The notes under the pieces were generated by a model. That model was not told where the DNA came from, made no database searches, and saw only the letters and a program-made list of their open reading frames with translations. 43,628 bases of DNA from Smittium culicis. Its lineage: Eukaryota > Kickxellomycota > Harpellomycetes > Harpellales > Legeriomycetaceae. Every line of letters begins with the position of its first letter. Within the stretch, counting starts at the first letter, position 1. Location: assembly GCA_001970855.1 (NCBI GenBank), contig LSSN01003331.1:1-43628 (forward strand), written 5' to 3'. This document shows positions 36,061 through 43,628 of the stretch, in pieces. The translations under genes and the position numbers were made by a program.

Positions 36061-37425
36061 AGTTGGAACATATGTGATAATAGGACGAGTACTTTTATCC
36101 AGTCAGTGGTTCCAAATTCGTTTTGTGATTTCCAATAGCTCGGAGGGTTTGGTTTCACCAAACTTTCTGACTTTTTCCAAGGTCGTGGTGTTGTCTGGAT
36201 AGATCAGAGCTGATCTACCGATAAGATTACGAAGCTGTAGCACATGTAATACCGTTAGAAATTCTTTCACATTGATATGCATCGACTTTTCCGTGGAGCT
36301 CTATACTTCTGAGCTGTATTGAGAGCCAACTAGAATCATCCATGTTGTGATGCTGGAATCTGTGAAGATTTCAATCTTTGGATTCTCTGGAAGGAAGAAT
36401 TGGCCGTTCCATAGCTTCGATTTGCGTACTCAAAATGACAGATTATAGGCTTCCGGCTTCGTCAGCGTAACAGTCAAAGTTCATGATAGGGTCTTGGAGA
36501 GACATCTGTTATTTAACTCTAATAGTCTCTTCAACATTAATCAGCCATGAGATAAAGCTATTTAAATCGCTTGTACTTTTCCTATAAAGCTGGGAAGAAA
36601 TTTCAATTTCGTTGATCCTGATTTAAAAATATTTTCATCTTACCTTCGGAAGACCCTGATTTTGAATAAAGGTACCTTCACTGTCGTCTCACAGGAGTTG
36701 ATTGTCATACCCAGGCGGGTTGTGGACTGACTGATATCTCCCGTTTGACTTTGTACCCAAGGTCCGCGAGTCAGTGATACACTAGGTTTGTTTTCATTAA
36801 ACACTGGTCGTTCGAACGCCCAATATCAGTCGATCGATTAATTAAGCTGTAATTCTCAATTCCTGAGATCTCACAATTTTCAATAATAGTCTTAGAATAT
36901 AGGTAAACATTTGGGATCTGACAGATTTGCAGATAGAGATAGAACGCAGAATTTACATGCTTGTCTATTCCTTCATATGCAGAGGTAATTTTTGCAGGAT
37001 TCATGGATAAAGACGTAATGGACACATTCTTTTGATCCAGGGAAGTTATGAAATCGTTTCTGAAATTTAAGCAGAAGATCAAAGCCAGAGATCCCATCTT
37101 GAATTTTCGCTCTTTTGCGTGAAGTATCGGCTTTATAAGCTCCCTGACTGGTTTTAGCCCATCTGTCTTATTTTTAATTACAAACGTGTTTTTGTAGAAA
37201 ACCTAGCTCTGAGATTTCACTTCTTCGATCATGTTGTTTTTCAGTACGAAGATAGTTCACTCAAGCAGCTATACTATTCAAATAGACTTTTTTGGATCTT
37301 ATACAATGCTTACACAATTAGTCAATCTTCGTAAATGGAATCTGAAATTCTTTATAGACTATTTTTCTGACCCAATGGCTGTCCGTTAATATGGCCGATT
37401 AAGAGCTGAACATTGCTAGGCGGCC
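36061..37425 (-). pseudogene. DIRS-like reverse transcriptase and RNase H
   Basis: The reading starts near 37,425 with GRLAMFSS...DSHWVRKIVYKEFQIPFTKI. It continues LKNNMIEEVKSQS and FVIKNKTDGLKPVRELIKPI, then KFKMGSLALIF and FITSLDQKNVS (the first catalytic Asp region, SLD). The YLDD box aligns with VYLYSK, so both catalytic Asp are gone. A frameshift near 36,765 is followed by LGMTINSCETTVKVPL, LPSFIGKVQAI and then a long RNase H segment: IEIFTDSS, HINVKEFLTVLHVLQL, LIYPDNTTT and ELLEITKRIW. RNase H acidic residues (D in TDSS, E in VKEF, D in YPDN) survive. About eight in-frame stops plus the frameshift mark it as dead. The family assignment rests on motif order recalled from DIRS elements. 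Confidence 0.85.
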
Positions 37426-37509
37426 ACTTATTGGGGGCTCAGCCGTGGAAGCTCTAAGATTTCCTTATCCTGTTGCGTCCTCTCCTTAAAAAATTTGACT
37501 GAGTGAAGT

Positions 37510-37840
37510 TTTTTTTAGATGATGTGGTCTGAGGCTTTTATTCACAGTAACACTCTAGAACTTTATAGAAAATTAATGAATACAATGTAATGCTATCTAT
37601 AGATTATTTACAGTCGCTTCTAGAACCTTCTAGAACATTTCATTATATCCAGCAAGCTATTATTTGAAAATTATTAATTCTTTTATAATTATCTTTATTT
37701 AAAAATATAATTTAGATTTTTCTTCAAAAGTATAAAAGGGTAAACTTTTTCCATCTTTCAGAAAAATCATAGTGTATTATTTTTTTAAATATTTATCGCA
37801 CTAAATATATATTATCCCTATAATATTAAATAAATAGCAC
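37510..37840 (-). mobile_element. LTR-like insertion 2, inverted relative of insertion 1
   Basis: About 330 bp between the basic gag tail (KTKTKTK) and the reverse transcriptase start. Read on the minus strand it has an AT-rich leader, the block gatggaaaaagtttaccc plus ttttatactttt (37,724-37,756) matching insertion 1, and then the cluster TTCTAGAAGG-type boxes and TTCTAGAG. It lacks the 25-bp array, so it is either an older or a shorter family member. The ends are provisional (possible TG...CA termini near 37,838 and 37,515) and I could not confirm a target-site duplication. Confidence 0.5.
37618..37635. promoter_or_regulatory. Four-unit heat-shock element
   Basis: TTC-ta-GAA-cc-TTC-ta-GAA at exact 5-bp spacing, followed by caTTt as a decayed fifth unit. 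Another half-site pair, tctaGAAcTTtataGAA, lies at 37,552-37,570. It occupies the equivalent position of LTR-like insertion 2 to that of the six-unit array in insertion 1. Confidence 0.75.
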
Positions 37841-37844
37841 TATT

Positions 37845-37880
37845 TTAGTCTTAGTCTTAGTCTTAGTCTTAGCCTTAGCC
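37845..37880. repeat. Hexamer repeat (TTAGTC)4(TTAGCC)2
   Basis: Six uninterrupted hexamers. On the minus strand they encode the alternating Lys-Thr/Lys-Ala tail of the gag-like protein, so the repeat is coding in origin and not a telomere. Confidence 0.9.
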
Positions 37881-38650
37881 CTGTCTTCACTCCTCCTTTC
37901 GTGCCTAACAGGGGTGCAGCTTCTGTAGTTTTCACTTGAGCACTTTTGCTGCTGGTCTGTTTTGCGTACCATATTGCTGGAACCTGCGAAAGGGCTGCTG
38001 ATCTTGAAGTATTTATCTCGTCTTTTGTCTGGTTATATAAGTTTCTAGTTGTTTTTTTTTTTTTTTGGTCTATGAGCAGCTTCTACATGAATCTACTAGT
38101 TTTTGCGGCTTATCTGGGAGTCCCATCCCTTTGATAAGCTTTTTATAGCTTCATATGAGCGACTTTATAATCAATATCTAACAATAAAAGTTTCATGGTG
38201 CTAGAAAACATATTTTTTGGGTCATCTTCATCGACTTTCTGGTTCTATAGAATTCTAAGGTGGACGTAGAATCGATTGGACGGGTAGCTTGGTCTAAGGC
38301 GACCTGAGTTCTGTGTAGGGTTATGCAAGTTTTCTTGACTGCGGCTGAAGCTGAGTCATTCAGTAGCGGTGGTAACTAGTCCATCAAACTACTTAAAGGA
38401 TAAATGCGAACTGCCTCTAACTTTTCTTCTTCAGCTAGAGGAGTACAGAAGAAGCCATTTTCGATTGAAGGAAGAGCTTCGATAAGCTCTGGATAGACGG
38501 CCAAGTAAGTTAGAAGGATTTTTTGGTGACTTAGGGGTCCTCTTGTTCTGCGTTTCGCTCATTTTCAGGAAGAAGTTATTTCAATATATCTGAGAGTTCC
38601 TTAACTTGGTCTTGACTAACTGATATACGGTTTGTATCTTCTTGGTTCAT
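37845..38650 (-). pseudogene. gag-like first ORF of the DIRS-like element
   Basis: ATG at 38,650 opens MNQEDTNRISVSQDQVKELS and stops after 24 codons. After a frameshift the frame from about 38,510 reads YPELIEALPSIENGFF, TPLAEEEKLEAVRIYPLSS, then after one stop LPPLLNDSASAAVKK and TQVALDQATRPID before breaking up. The tail near 37,845-37,990 is basic (TDQQQK, then ERRSEDRAKAKTKTKTKTK), typical of nucleic-acid-binding gag tails. From memory this resembles the gag-like ORFs of DIRS-type elements in Smittium-like fungi; that match has not been tested. It would form the particle protein. The open frame on the opposite strand at 37,946-38,134 is its shadow. Confidence 0.65.
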
Positions 38651-38689
38651 GATATTTTAATAGAATAAATTTAAAGTAATAATTTTTAT

Positions 38690-38915
38690 AAAAATTTATA
38701 GTTGAAAAACTTTATAGCAGGTAGAGTACTTTAGCGAAAAAAAAAAGATGCTAAAGATGATGTTTACTGTACTTTTAGTAAATTCTAGAATTTTTTTTTT
38801 AGTGATTACAATAAGTATTAAATTTTATTTTGTTTAGAAGTTCTGTATGCTATCCAATAAAATATTAGTACACTTAATATGAACACACTATGAGGTATAA
38901 TTCCTAATAAATTTG
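38690..38915. repeat. DIRS-like inverted terminal repeat, high-coordinate end
   Basis: The reverse complement matches 33,985-34,215 over roughly 200 bp with small gaps, beginning with the shared 16-mer ending at 38,876 and running inward past cttctaaacaaaataaaatt-type sequence. It ends about 40 bp before the gag ATG, so it also supplies the presumed promoter and leader. Confidence 0.8.
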
Positions 38916-39114
38916 ATATAGATGCCGCTCATAATTTATTTAGCTGTAGAAATTGCGTTTTTTACGTCATTTTCCTAGCATATAATGGCGAAAAAATAAC
39001 GACTTCTTTTATATCAAGGTAAATAACCTATTTAATAATTGGAATAAACCAATGTCATTTTCGCATTACCATTTTATAAAAAGTAGTATTTCGAAAATGT
39101 AAAAGATTCTAGAT
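38916..39114. other. AT-rich spacer between the DIRS-like element and MITE 3
   Basis: No gene, repeat or RNA signal is recognised. Confidence 0.5.
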
Positions 39115-39311
39115 TTAACCCTTTCCTGTCCAACTCTCTTAAAAAAATCAAATTTATTGATTCGCAAATGATTTTTAAGCAAAATAATTATTTGCCTTTA
39201 AAACACAGTAAACCAATAAGTGACATATCTACGGAATTAAAGAGCTTTAACTTAACACTGTAAGCTATATTTGAAAGATCAAAAATAGCCTACCGCCAAT
39301 GAAAGGGTTAA
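39115..39311 (+). mobile_element. piggyBac-like MITE, copy 3, best-preserved ends
   Basis: 197 bp. TTAA (39,115-39,118) is followed by CCCTTTCCTGTCC, and the right end is CCAATGAAAGGG followed by TTAA (39,308-39,311). A TTAA duplication directly abutting CCC...GGG termini is the signature of piggyBac-superfamily targets. The interior landmarks aatttattgattcgcaaatg, aaaccaataagt and gcctaccgcc match the other copies. There is no coding sequence. Confidence 0.88.
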
Positions 39312-39760
39312 ACCATAGAATCACCATCTAAATATATGTATAAAAGATTATAGCTCAGAAAACCTGTCCCATACCACATTTCAACAGCAGATTGAACAAA
39401 TTAGATATGATACTAAGGTACTTTAATGACTATTAAAAGCCTAATATTGTCGAATGAATAGCTCGCAATTTACATTAGCTTGCGGAGAAAATAGTCTTTG
39501 CAGTGAACACTCGAATACCAAAAATACACACAATTAAAGCATATCAGACGCTATTTGTTTGGGTTTCGACTGATGATATTGTTATGTTAGCACTTTGGTC
39601 AAATTATATGATATTTGAGTGTATTATATACTTACAGTATGCTCTATTATACTCTAACAGAGGTAAATTTCATTTGGATTAACGTTATACCAACATTTGT
39701 CATAAAAATAATACAAGATTTTTGCTCAAAAATTCTCAAATAACGCTAAAAAAACGCGTG

Positions 39761-39955
39761 ATAATTTTTTCACATCCAGCACTCATTAATTGAATAATTT
39801 ATTGATTCGTTTATGAGTTATAAGTATATTTATTATTTGCTGATATAAATTATAAGCCAATAATCTGATGCAGATCAGAGCTAAAGTATTTTTACTAAGT
39901 GTGGTTGGTTATATATGATAGAATAAAGTCAGTCTACCACTCATGGAAGAGTAAT
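39761..39955 (+). mobile_element. piggyBac-like MITE, copy 4, decayed ends
   Basis: About 195 bp starting ATAATTTTTTCACATCCAGC and ending ctaccactcatggaagag. The interior includes tccagcactcattaattg, aatttattgattcgtttatg, ttattatttgctg and aagccaataatctg, matching copies 1-3. Terminal CCC and GGG are lost and flanking TTAA is not clear. It sits about 290 bp upstream of the MRI1 start, so it could influence that promoter. Confidence 0.75.
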
Positions 39956-40147
39956 ATAATCCCCAATAGTAAAAGGCAGCAAAAAAAAATTTTTGTTTCA
40001 AAATTGTATATGTAAATTAAATGAGTGTATTGGATAGTAACTAAAATATTAACAAACTGGCCAATAGCTAAAAATGCTATAATTAATAAAATATCAATAC
40101 AATAAGAAACTTATACCAATTGGAATAATTATGCCTTTTTTATTAAA

Positions 40148-40154
40148 TATATAA
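40148..40154 (+). promoter_or_regulatory. Possible TATA box of MRI1
   Basis: TATATAA lies 95 bp upstream of the MRI1 ATG, in the last AT-rich stretch before the gene. In DNA this AT-rich such motifs are common, so support is only positional. Confidence 0.35.
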
Positions 40155-40248
40155 CGTATCTAAGAAATCGTCAATAAAAGAGAGAAAACGAAAGAATTTG
40201 TATAAAGGATAAATCTCAAGAATACTCAAAGTTTCTGGAAAGTAAAGT

Positions 40249-41499
40249 ATGGAAGCTGGAACCGATACTATGTTATTGTCGCTCAAATGGGAAAGGCCTA
40301 ATCTCGAGATTGTCGACCAGTTAGTTTTACCTCATAAGCATGTCTGGGTCAAGATTAACACTTCTAATGATGCATTTACAGCAATTAAGACAATGCAAGT
40401 CAGGGGTGCTCCAGCAATAGCCGTAGTTGCGGGTTTAGGTCTAGCAGCAGAGGTTATTTCCGATAAAAAAAGCCTTGAGAGTGGAAAAGATGCAGTTTCG
40501 TATTTGAAGGAAAGGATGAGCTATTTGCGAAGAGCTCGTCCTACTGCTGTGAATTTAGCTGAAGCAATGGATCTATTAACCTCGGTTGTTGATACCGCTT
40601 ATAGCCAAATTCTGACTGAAAGTGATTTACAGCTCCAAAGCAAGTTTGTGGTTGATTCGTTTGTTGAAGCTGCTGAAGGTTTGCTTGTTAGGGATATTAG
40701 TGACAACAAGGCGATAGGTAAATTTGGTTGCGAGTATATAACTAGTAAATATTTACAAAAAGTAAGTCAAAACAGTAACACCACCGGAAGTAATGGATTT
40801 TCCGTTCTAACTCACTGCAACACAGGCTCACTGGCAACTGCAGGATATGGAACAGCACTTGGCATTATTAGAAGCTTATCTAAAAATAGCTCAGACCTCA
40901 AACATGTTTATTGCACAGAAACACGCCCATACAACCAAGGTAGCAGATTGACAGCTTATGAGCTTTTGTGCGAAAAGATTCCGTTTACATTATGCTTTGA
41001 TTCTTCAATATCGTACTTGATTCAACAGCTACAGAAAAAAGCGGAAACCAATGATACCAGCAGCGCAAGTAGTCCTGTTTTTGCGATAATTGTCGGTGCT
41101 GATAGAGTGACAAGGAATGGAGATACGGCCAACAAGATAGGAACCTACCAATTAGCATTATTGGCACGAAACTTCGGTCTTGAGTTTATAGTTGCAGTTC
41201 CCTCAACAAGTATTGATTTAAAATTATCTGATGGGGATAGTATACCTATTGAGTATAGAGCTAGTGAAGAGGTTACAATGGTTTCCGGAATGTTGGTATC
41301 TAGCGAGAGAGGTGTTGATGCTGTTGGGAGCAGAGCCACTGTTAGAGTTGCGCCAGAGGGTGAGTATGGAGTATACAACCCTGGGTTTGATGTAACACCA
41401 GCCAACTTGATCACAGCAATTGTAACAGAAAAGGGTACTATTAGCACCAAACTTCCTGATGGAACCTTTGATATCGAGTCTTTCCTTTCCTCAGTTTGA
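40249..41499 (+). CDS. MRI1: Methylthioribose-1-phosphate isomerase
   Basis: Converts 5-methylthioribose-1-phosphate to 5-methylthioribulose-1-phosphate in the cytosolic methionine salvage pathway, which recycles the methylthio group left by polyamine synthesis. The single 416-residue exon matches the usual fungal length. Family motifs run in order: MQVRGAPAIAVVAGLGLA (about 49-66), RRARPTAVNL (94-103), LTHCNTGSLATAGYGTALG (187-205) with the catalytic Cys at 190, ETRPYNQGSRLTAYEL (224-239), IVGADRVTRNGDTANKIGT (281-299) with the catalytic Asp at 285, and YNPGFDVTP (377-385). This places it with MtnA/Mri1 in the eIF2B-alpha-related fold; Cys and Asp together argue for the isomerase rather than an eIF2B subunit. 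The first ATG is chosen; Met8 is possible, as similarity begins near LKWE. It converges on the gene at 41,721. No frameshift or internal stop. Confidence 0.97.
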   Translation: MEAGTDTMLLSLKWERPNLEIVDQLVLPHKHVWVKINTSNDAFTAIKTMQVRGAPAIAVVAGLGLAAEVISDKKSLESGKDAVSYLKERMSYLRRARPTAVNLAEAMDLLTSVVDTAYSQILTESDLQLQSKFVVDSFVEAAEGLLVRDISDNKAIGKFGCEYITSKYLQKVSQNSNTTGSNGFSVLTHCNTGSLATAGYGTALGIIRSLSKNSSDLKHVYCTETRPYNQGSRLTAYELLCEKIPFTLCFDSSISYLIQQLQKKAETNDTSSASSPVFAIIVGADRVTRNGDTANKIGTYQLALLARNFGLEFIVAVPSTSIDLKLSDGDSIPIEYRASEEVTMVSGMLVSSERGVDAVGSRATVRVAPEGEYGVYNPGFDVTPANLITAIVTEKGTISTKLPDGTFDIESFLSSV

Positions 41500-41720
41500 C
41501 TTTTTAATTTAGCCCTAAAATTGGAATTTTTTGGATTCATAGATCAAATAGTACTTAAAATACATACAATATTTAAAATTATAAATTTATTTATAAATTT
41601 ACAAAAAAGATAAAATATTCTTTATAGTTATTGTTATATTGTTTAAGAAAAGAGGACATTTTGAGTGTTTTGTATAAAATTATATATCATTTATTTTTTT
41701 GGAAATGTATTGATTTAGAA
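41500..41720. other. Convergent intergenic region, 3' ends of two genes
   Basis: 221 bp of AT-rich DNA between two converging stop codons. It must hold both 3' ends. The + strand contains aagataaaatattc (41,606-41,619) and similar A-rich hexamers but no canonical AATAAA that decides a cleavage site. Confidence 0.5.
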
Positions 41721-42158
41721 TTATTGGTGGTACTGCGGGTGTTGGGTTGTAGAGCCTGGATTATATTGGTAGTTGTTTTCAGGGCGTTGTTGGTTATACA
41801 TTGATATTACAAAGTTGTTTTTAGGATAAATTCCGTTTACAATAAAGTATGGATCAGTTCCAGGATGTTTAAAAAATTGGATTCTTGTTTTGCGGTCTTT
41901 TATAGTTTGAATAACGACGTAGATATTGTATGCTAAAAAACAAAAAATGAGAATTACAAAAACAAAACTGAAAATTCCTCTCTGGCCATTGATGATTTGT
42001 TTCAAAGAAATAATACCAAATGTAGTAAAGGATACGATTAAGAAGGCATATAAAGCTAAAATCAAGTTTGTTCTCCTATTTGTCGAGTTTATAATGCTTA
42101 CTCTCGCAGCCTCAACTACATCTGGGGGATAGTTCTGCAGCGGGATCGGATAATTCAT
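41721..42158 (-). CDS. Small two-pass membrane protein of unknown function
   Basis: A 145-residue protein beginning MNYPIPLQNYPPDVVEAARV. Two hydrophobic helices are clear: NLILALYAFLIVSFTTFGII (about 31-52) and GIFSFVFVILIFCFLAYNIY (61-83, extending through VVI). They are joined by a short polar loop (KQIINGQR). A basic stretch (KDRKTR, 87-92) follows TM2, and the tail (117-145) is rich in Asn, Gln, Pro, Tyr and His. The Arg/Lys-rich stretch before TM1 (NRRT) and after TM2 suggests a hairpin with both ends cytosolic. There is no signal peptide. The start is supported by an in-frame stop (TGA) 30 bp upstream of the ATG. The family was not recognised; low-complexity tails of this sort occur in fungal membrane adaptors. 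Convergent with MRI1 and divergent from the possible small gene at 42,272. Confidence 0.8.
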   Translation of the reverse strand: MNYPIPLQNYPPDVVEAARVSIINSTNRRTNLILALYAFLIVSFTTFGIISLKQIINGQRGIFSFVFVILIFCFLAYNIYVVIQTIKDRKTRIQFFKHPGTDPYFIVNGIYPKNNFVISMYNQQRPENNYQYNPGSTTQHPQYHQ

Positions 42159-42271
42159 TAGTAGGCTTATCAGGGAGGAAGTGGTTCAGAAATGAAGGGG
42201 AAAAAACTATGAAGACTTAGATATACGGCAGATCTGTATATAAAGAACAGGTGAAATATAAGATTTGGAAA
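42159..42271. promoter_or_regulatory. Short possible bidirectional promoter with TATA box
   Basis: 113 bp separate the minus-strand ATG (42,158) from the possible plus-strand ATG (42,272). TATATAAAG at 42,237-42,245 is a good TATA match for the + strand, 27 bp before that ATG. Its reverse complement, CTTTATATA, could serve the minus-strand gene some 80 bp upstream of its start. Confidence 0.4.
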
Positions 42272-42593
42272 ATGGGAATGCTAGAGTCGTTATTGAAGTT
42301 GGATGATGCCAAAGGGTATAATGTTCGTGTAAGTGAAAGCGGGTATGGATATGCTTGTATCAGTTGAATTCAATAAGATCGATAATATTGAAAATTATTT
42401 GAAAGTTGGGATTAAAAAAACTCTTAATAATTGAGATTAGTGCAATAGTTATTGTAAGCTACGGGTGCCAAAATAAGTAAAATGGAAATATCGAAGATAT
42501 AAAAAGCTATAGCTATTACAAAATGTTGGAAAAGAAACGATGAAGTTTTTTGAGAAAAGTCTGAAGGGACTGGTAAAAGAAACTTTAGAATAA
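42272..42593 (+). CDS. Possible tiny two-exon gene, about 45 residues
   Basis: Exon 1 (42,272-42,328) would encode MGMLESLLKLDDAKGYNVR and ends exactly at a consensus donor, GTAAGT (42,329-42,334). An intron of 184 nt would end at GCTATAG (42,512). Exon 2 (42,513-42,593) keeps phase and encodes LLQNVGKETMKFFEKSLKGL followed by VKETLE and a stop, immediately overlapping AATAAA. TATATAAAG lies 27 bp upstream of the ATG. The joined protein would be short, helical and Lys/Glu/Leu-rich; I recognise no family. Without splicing, the first frame stops after 31 residues. Each signal alone is weak; the combination is suggestive. An extra internal exon is not excluded. Confidence 0.35.
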
Positions 42594-43607
42594 AGAAATC
42601 TGTGAGTAATGTTTTATATACTGAAACAAAATTTGCGTATTTTATAGTAATTTATGGACTTGGAAGATATTTATATTTTCTTGGAAAGATTAAGGGTTGT
42701 TTTTTTCTTTTCCAATCTAATATTCTTTGAAATAATACATTTAATTTTTTAATATTTGTAACGCCGTGCCCTTATTTGCAGACTTTTAGTAATTGTTATA
42801 TTCATGGCAATCTACTGGCTCGTGATTCTAAAGTTCTCCACAGTTGAATTGAAATAGAAAATGATTATTGAGTAACAAAATAGTGTATTTGGCCAATAGA
42901 AATATGCCCTCAATAATTATATTATACCCATAAAACTGTGATTCTTTAGCAAGTTATAGTACAATTACCGCTACGATAATAGATACAGGCAAGATCGCTT
43001 AAAATAGTTTTTTGAGCTTTTATCTTTAAAATTTTCAAAGCTTTATTTAATTTTATATTATTTTTTTTTGTCTAGACATATATTTTTGTTAAAAATCTTG
43101 CACGACAAATAAATCTTCATTTGAATGATATTTTTCCTATATTTGTTTCGCGGATTTATTTGTAAGCTAATTATAGCATCTTTAACTGCTTAGTTTTGTC
43201 TAGATTTTTTTTTTAGCCTTGGCTAATTTAAATTCTCTTTATTCATGATCACCTAATGAAAAATTCGAGTAAAATTTAATTTAATCTTTTGATTTTATCA
43301 AAATCAAACCGAATTTAAAATAATTTGCTGGATGATATAGCTTGTTATTAGTAATGATTTTATGACTCTCCTGGCTAAATATTATCTACTTATTATTTTT
43401 TACATCCTTAAGTACACATGCTAAATTCTTAATTCACTTTCTACAATAAATACATCATTAAGAGTGGATATGGTTCTCACGTTCAACATTGAAATATATA
43501 AATCTAATGGCTTTATTATATAAGTTTTATGTAATTATCACCCAATAATGTCATCAATGCTGAAATAATCAATAAAAAGTTTACCAAAACCTTCACCAGC
43601 CTCAACC
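42594..43607. other. AT-rich DNA without recognisable genes
   Basis: About 1 kb with stops in all frames. The phrase ttggccaatag (about 42,890) also occurs loosely near 40,058 (ctggccaatag), but I see no further similarity. No element or RNA gene is called. Confidence 0.5.
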
Positions 43608-43628
43608 TTTTTTTTTTTTTTTTTTTTT
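43608..43628. repeat. Poly-T run at the window end
   Basis: The last 21 or so bases are all T. This may be a genuine homopolymer or mark where an assembly stopped. Confidence 0.85.

Larger units (their letters stand above)
33985..38915 (-). mobile_element. Degenerate DIRS-like retrotransposon with inverted terminal repeats
   Basis: The minus strand carries, from 38.65 kb down to 34.38 kb, a gag-like ORF, reverse transcriptase, RNase H, a connecting domain (DLLASRANRN...YFSWLPD) and a tyrosine recombinase. This is the order of DIRS-type elements, which integrate by recombinase rather than DDE integrase. Terminal repeats of about 200 bp match in inverted orientation (see 33,985 and 38,690), as in DIRS-1 rather than the split direct repeats of PAT/Ngaro. 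Every domain is interrupted by stops or frameshifts, and catalytic residues of both reverse transcriptase and recombinase are lost. Two LTR-like insertions (35,465-36,060 and 37,510-37,840) lengthen it by roughly 0.9 kb. The ends are approximate to about 20 bp. Confidence 0.85.

Noticed and set aside
37845..37880. Interstitial telomere repeat (TTAGTC/TTAGCC)
   Set aside because: The unit is not a telomere repeat and on the minus strand it encodes the Lys-Thr tail of the gag-like protein.
41145..41540. Minus-strand frames of 131 and 60 codons across MRI1 (40,985-41,540) and a plus-strand frame at 41,926-42,132
   Set aside because: They are antisense shadows of MRI1 and of the membrane-protein gene, whose own reading frames are clearly coding.

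Overview
This is a very AT-rich, gene-poor eukaryotic window. Two single-exon protein genes are convincing, both in the last 3.5 kb: MRI1 (methylthioribose-1-phosphate isomerase, methionine salvage) and a convergent gene for a small two-pass membrane protein. A third, tiny two-exon gene is possible next to them. The compact fungal-type MRI1, the strong AT bias and the mix of non-LTR, DIRS-like, LTR-like and piggyBac-like debris suggest an early-diverging fungus, possibly a gut-dwelling Kickxellomycotina (Smittium-like). That placement is inference from remembered protein style, not a search.

Layout. 1-2.9 kb: AT-rich DNA with a possible Ty3-type integrase relic. 2.9-4.3 kb (-): 5'-truncated, frameshifted LINE-like reverse transcriptase, apparently lodged inside a diverged dispersed repeat (copy A, about 2.7-5.0 kb) whose uninterrupted relative (copy B) lies at 7.6-8.4 kb. 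5-15 kb: mostly featureless AT-rich DNA with one 209-bp MITE and a degenerate purine-rich tandem array at 12.95-13.16 kb. About 15.3-27 kb: a very long block almost without G on the + strand. Read closely, it falls into a degenerate 11-bp rhythm and holds one nearly pure 11-bp array (26.54-26.63 kb). The G-poor composition runs on, more T-rich, to about 31.16 kb. 31.2-34 kb: AT-rich DNA with a few unrecognised short reading frames.

34.0-38.9 kb holds the most complete element: a dead DIRS-like (tyrosine-recombinase) retrotransposon on the minus strand. It has inverted terminal repeats of about 200 bp and, in order, a gag-like ORF, reverse transcriptase, RNase H, a connecting domain and a tyrosine recombinase, all broken. 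Two related LTR-like insertions in opposite orientation split it. Both carry a TATA-like block and runs of heat-shock elements (alternating GAA/TTC); one also has eight perfect copies of a 25-bp repeat.

Four related MITEs of about 200 bp (CCCTTTC-type ends, TTAA or TTAA-like flanks) are spread over the window, one inside the G-poor block. It keeps ordinary G content, so it arrived after the block formed. The most novel signals are the 11-bp G-less satellite and the LTR family with heat-shock-factor sites. Coordinates of degenerate elements are by eye and approximate; no alignment or database search was run.
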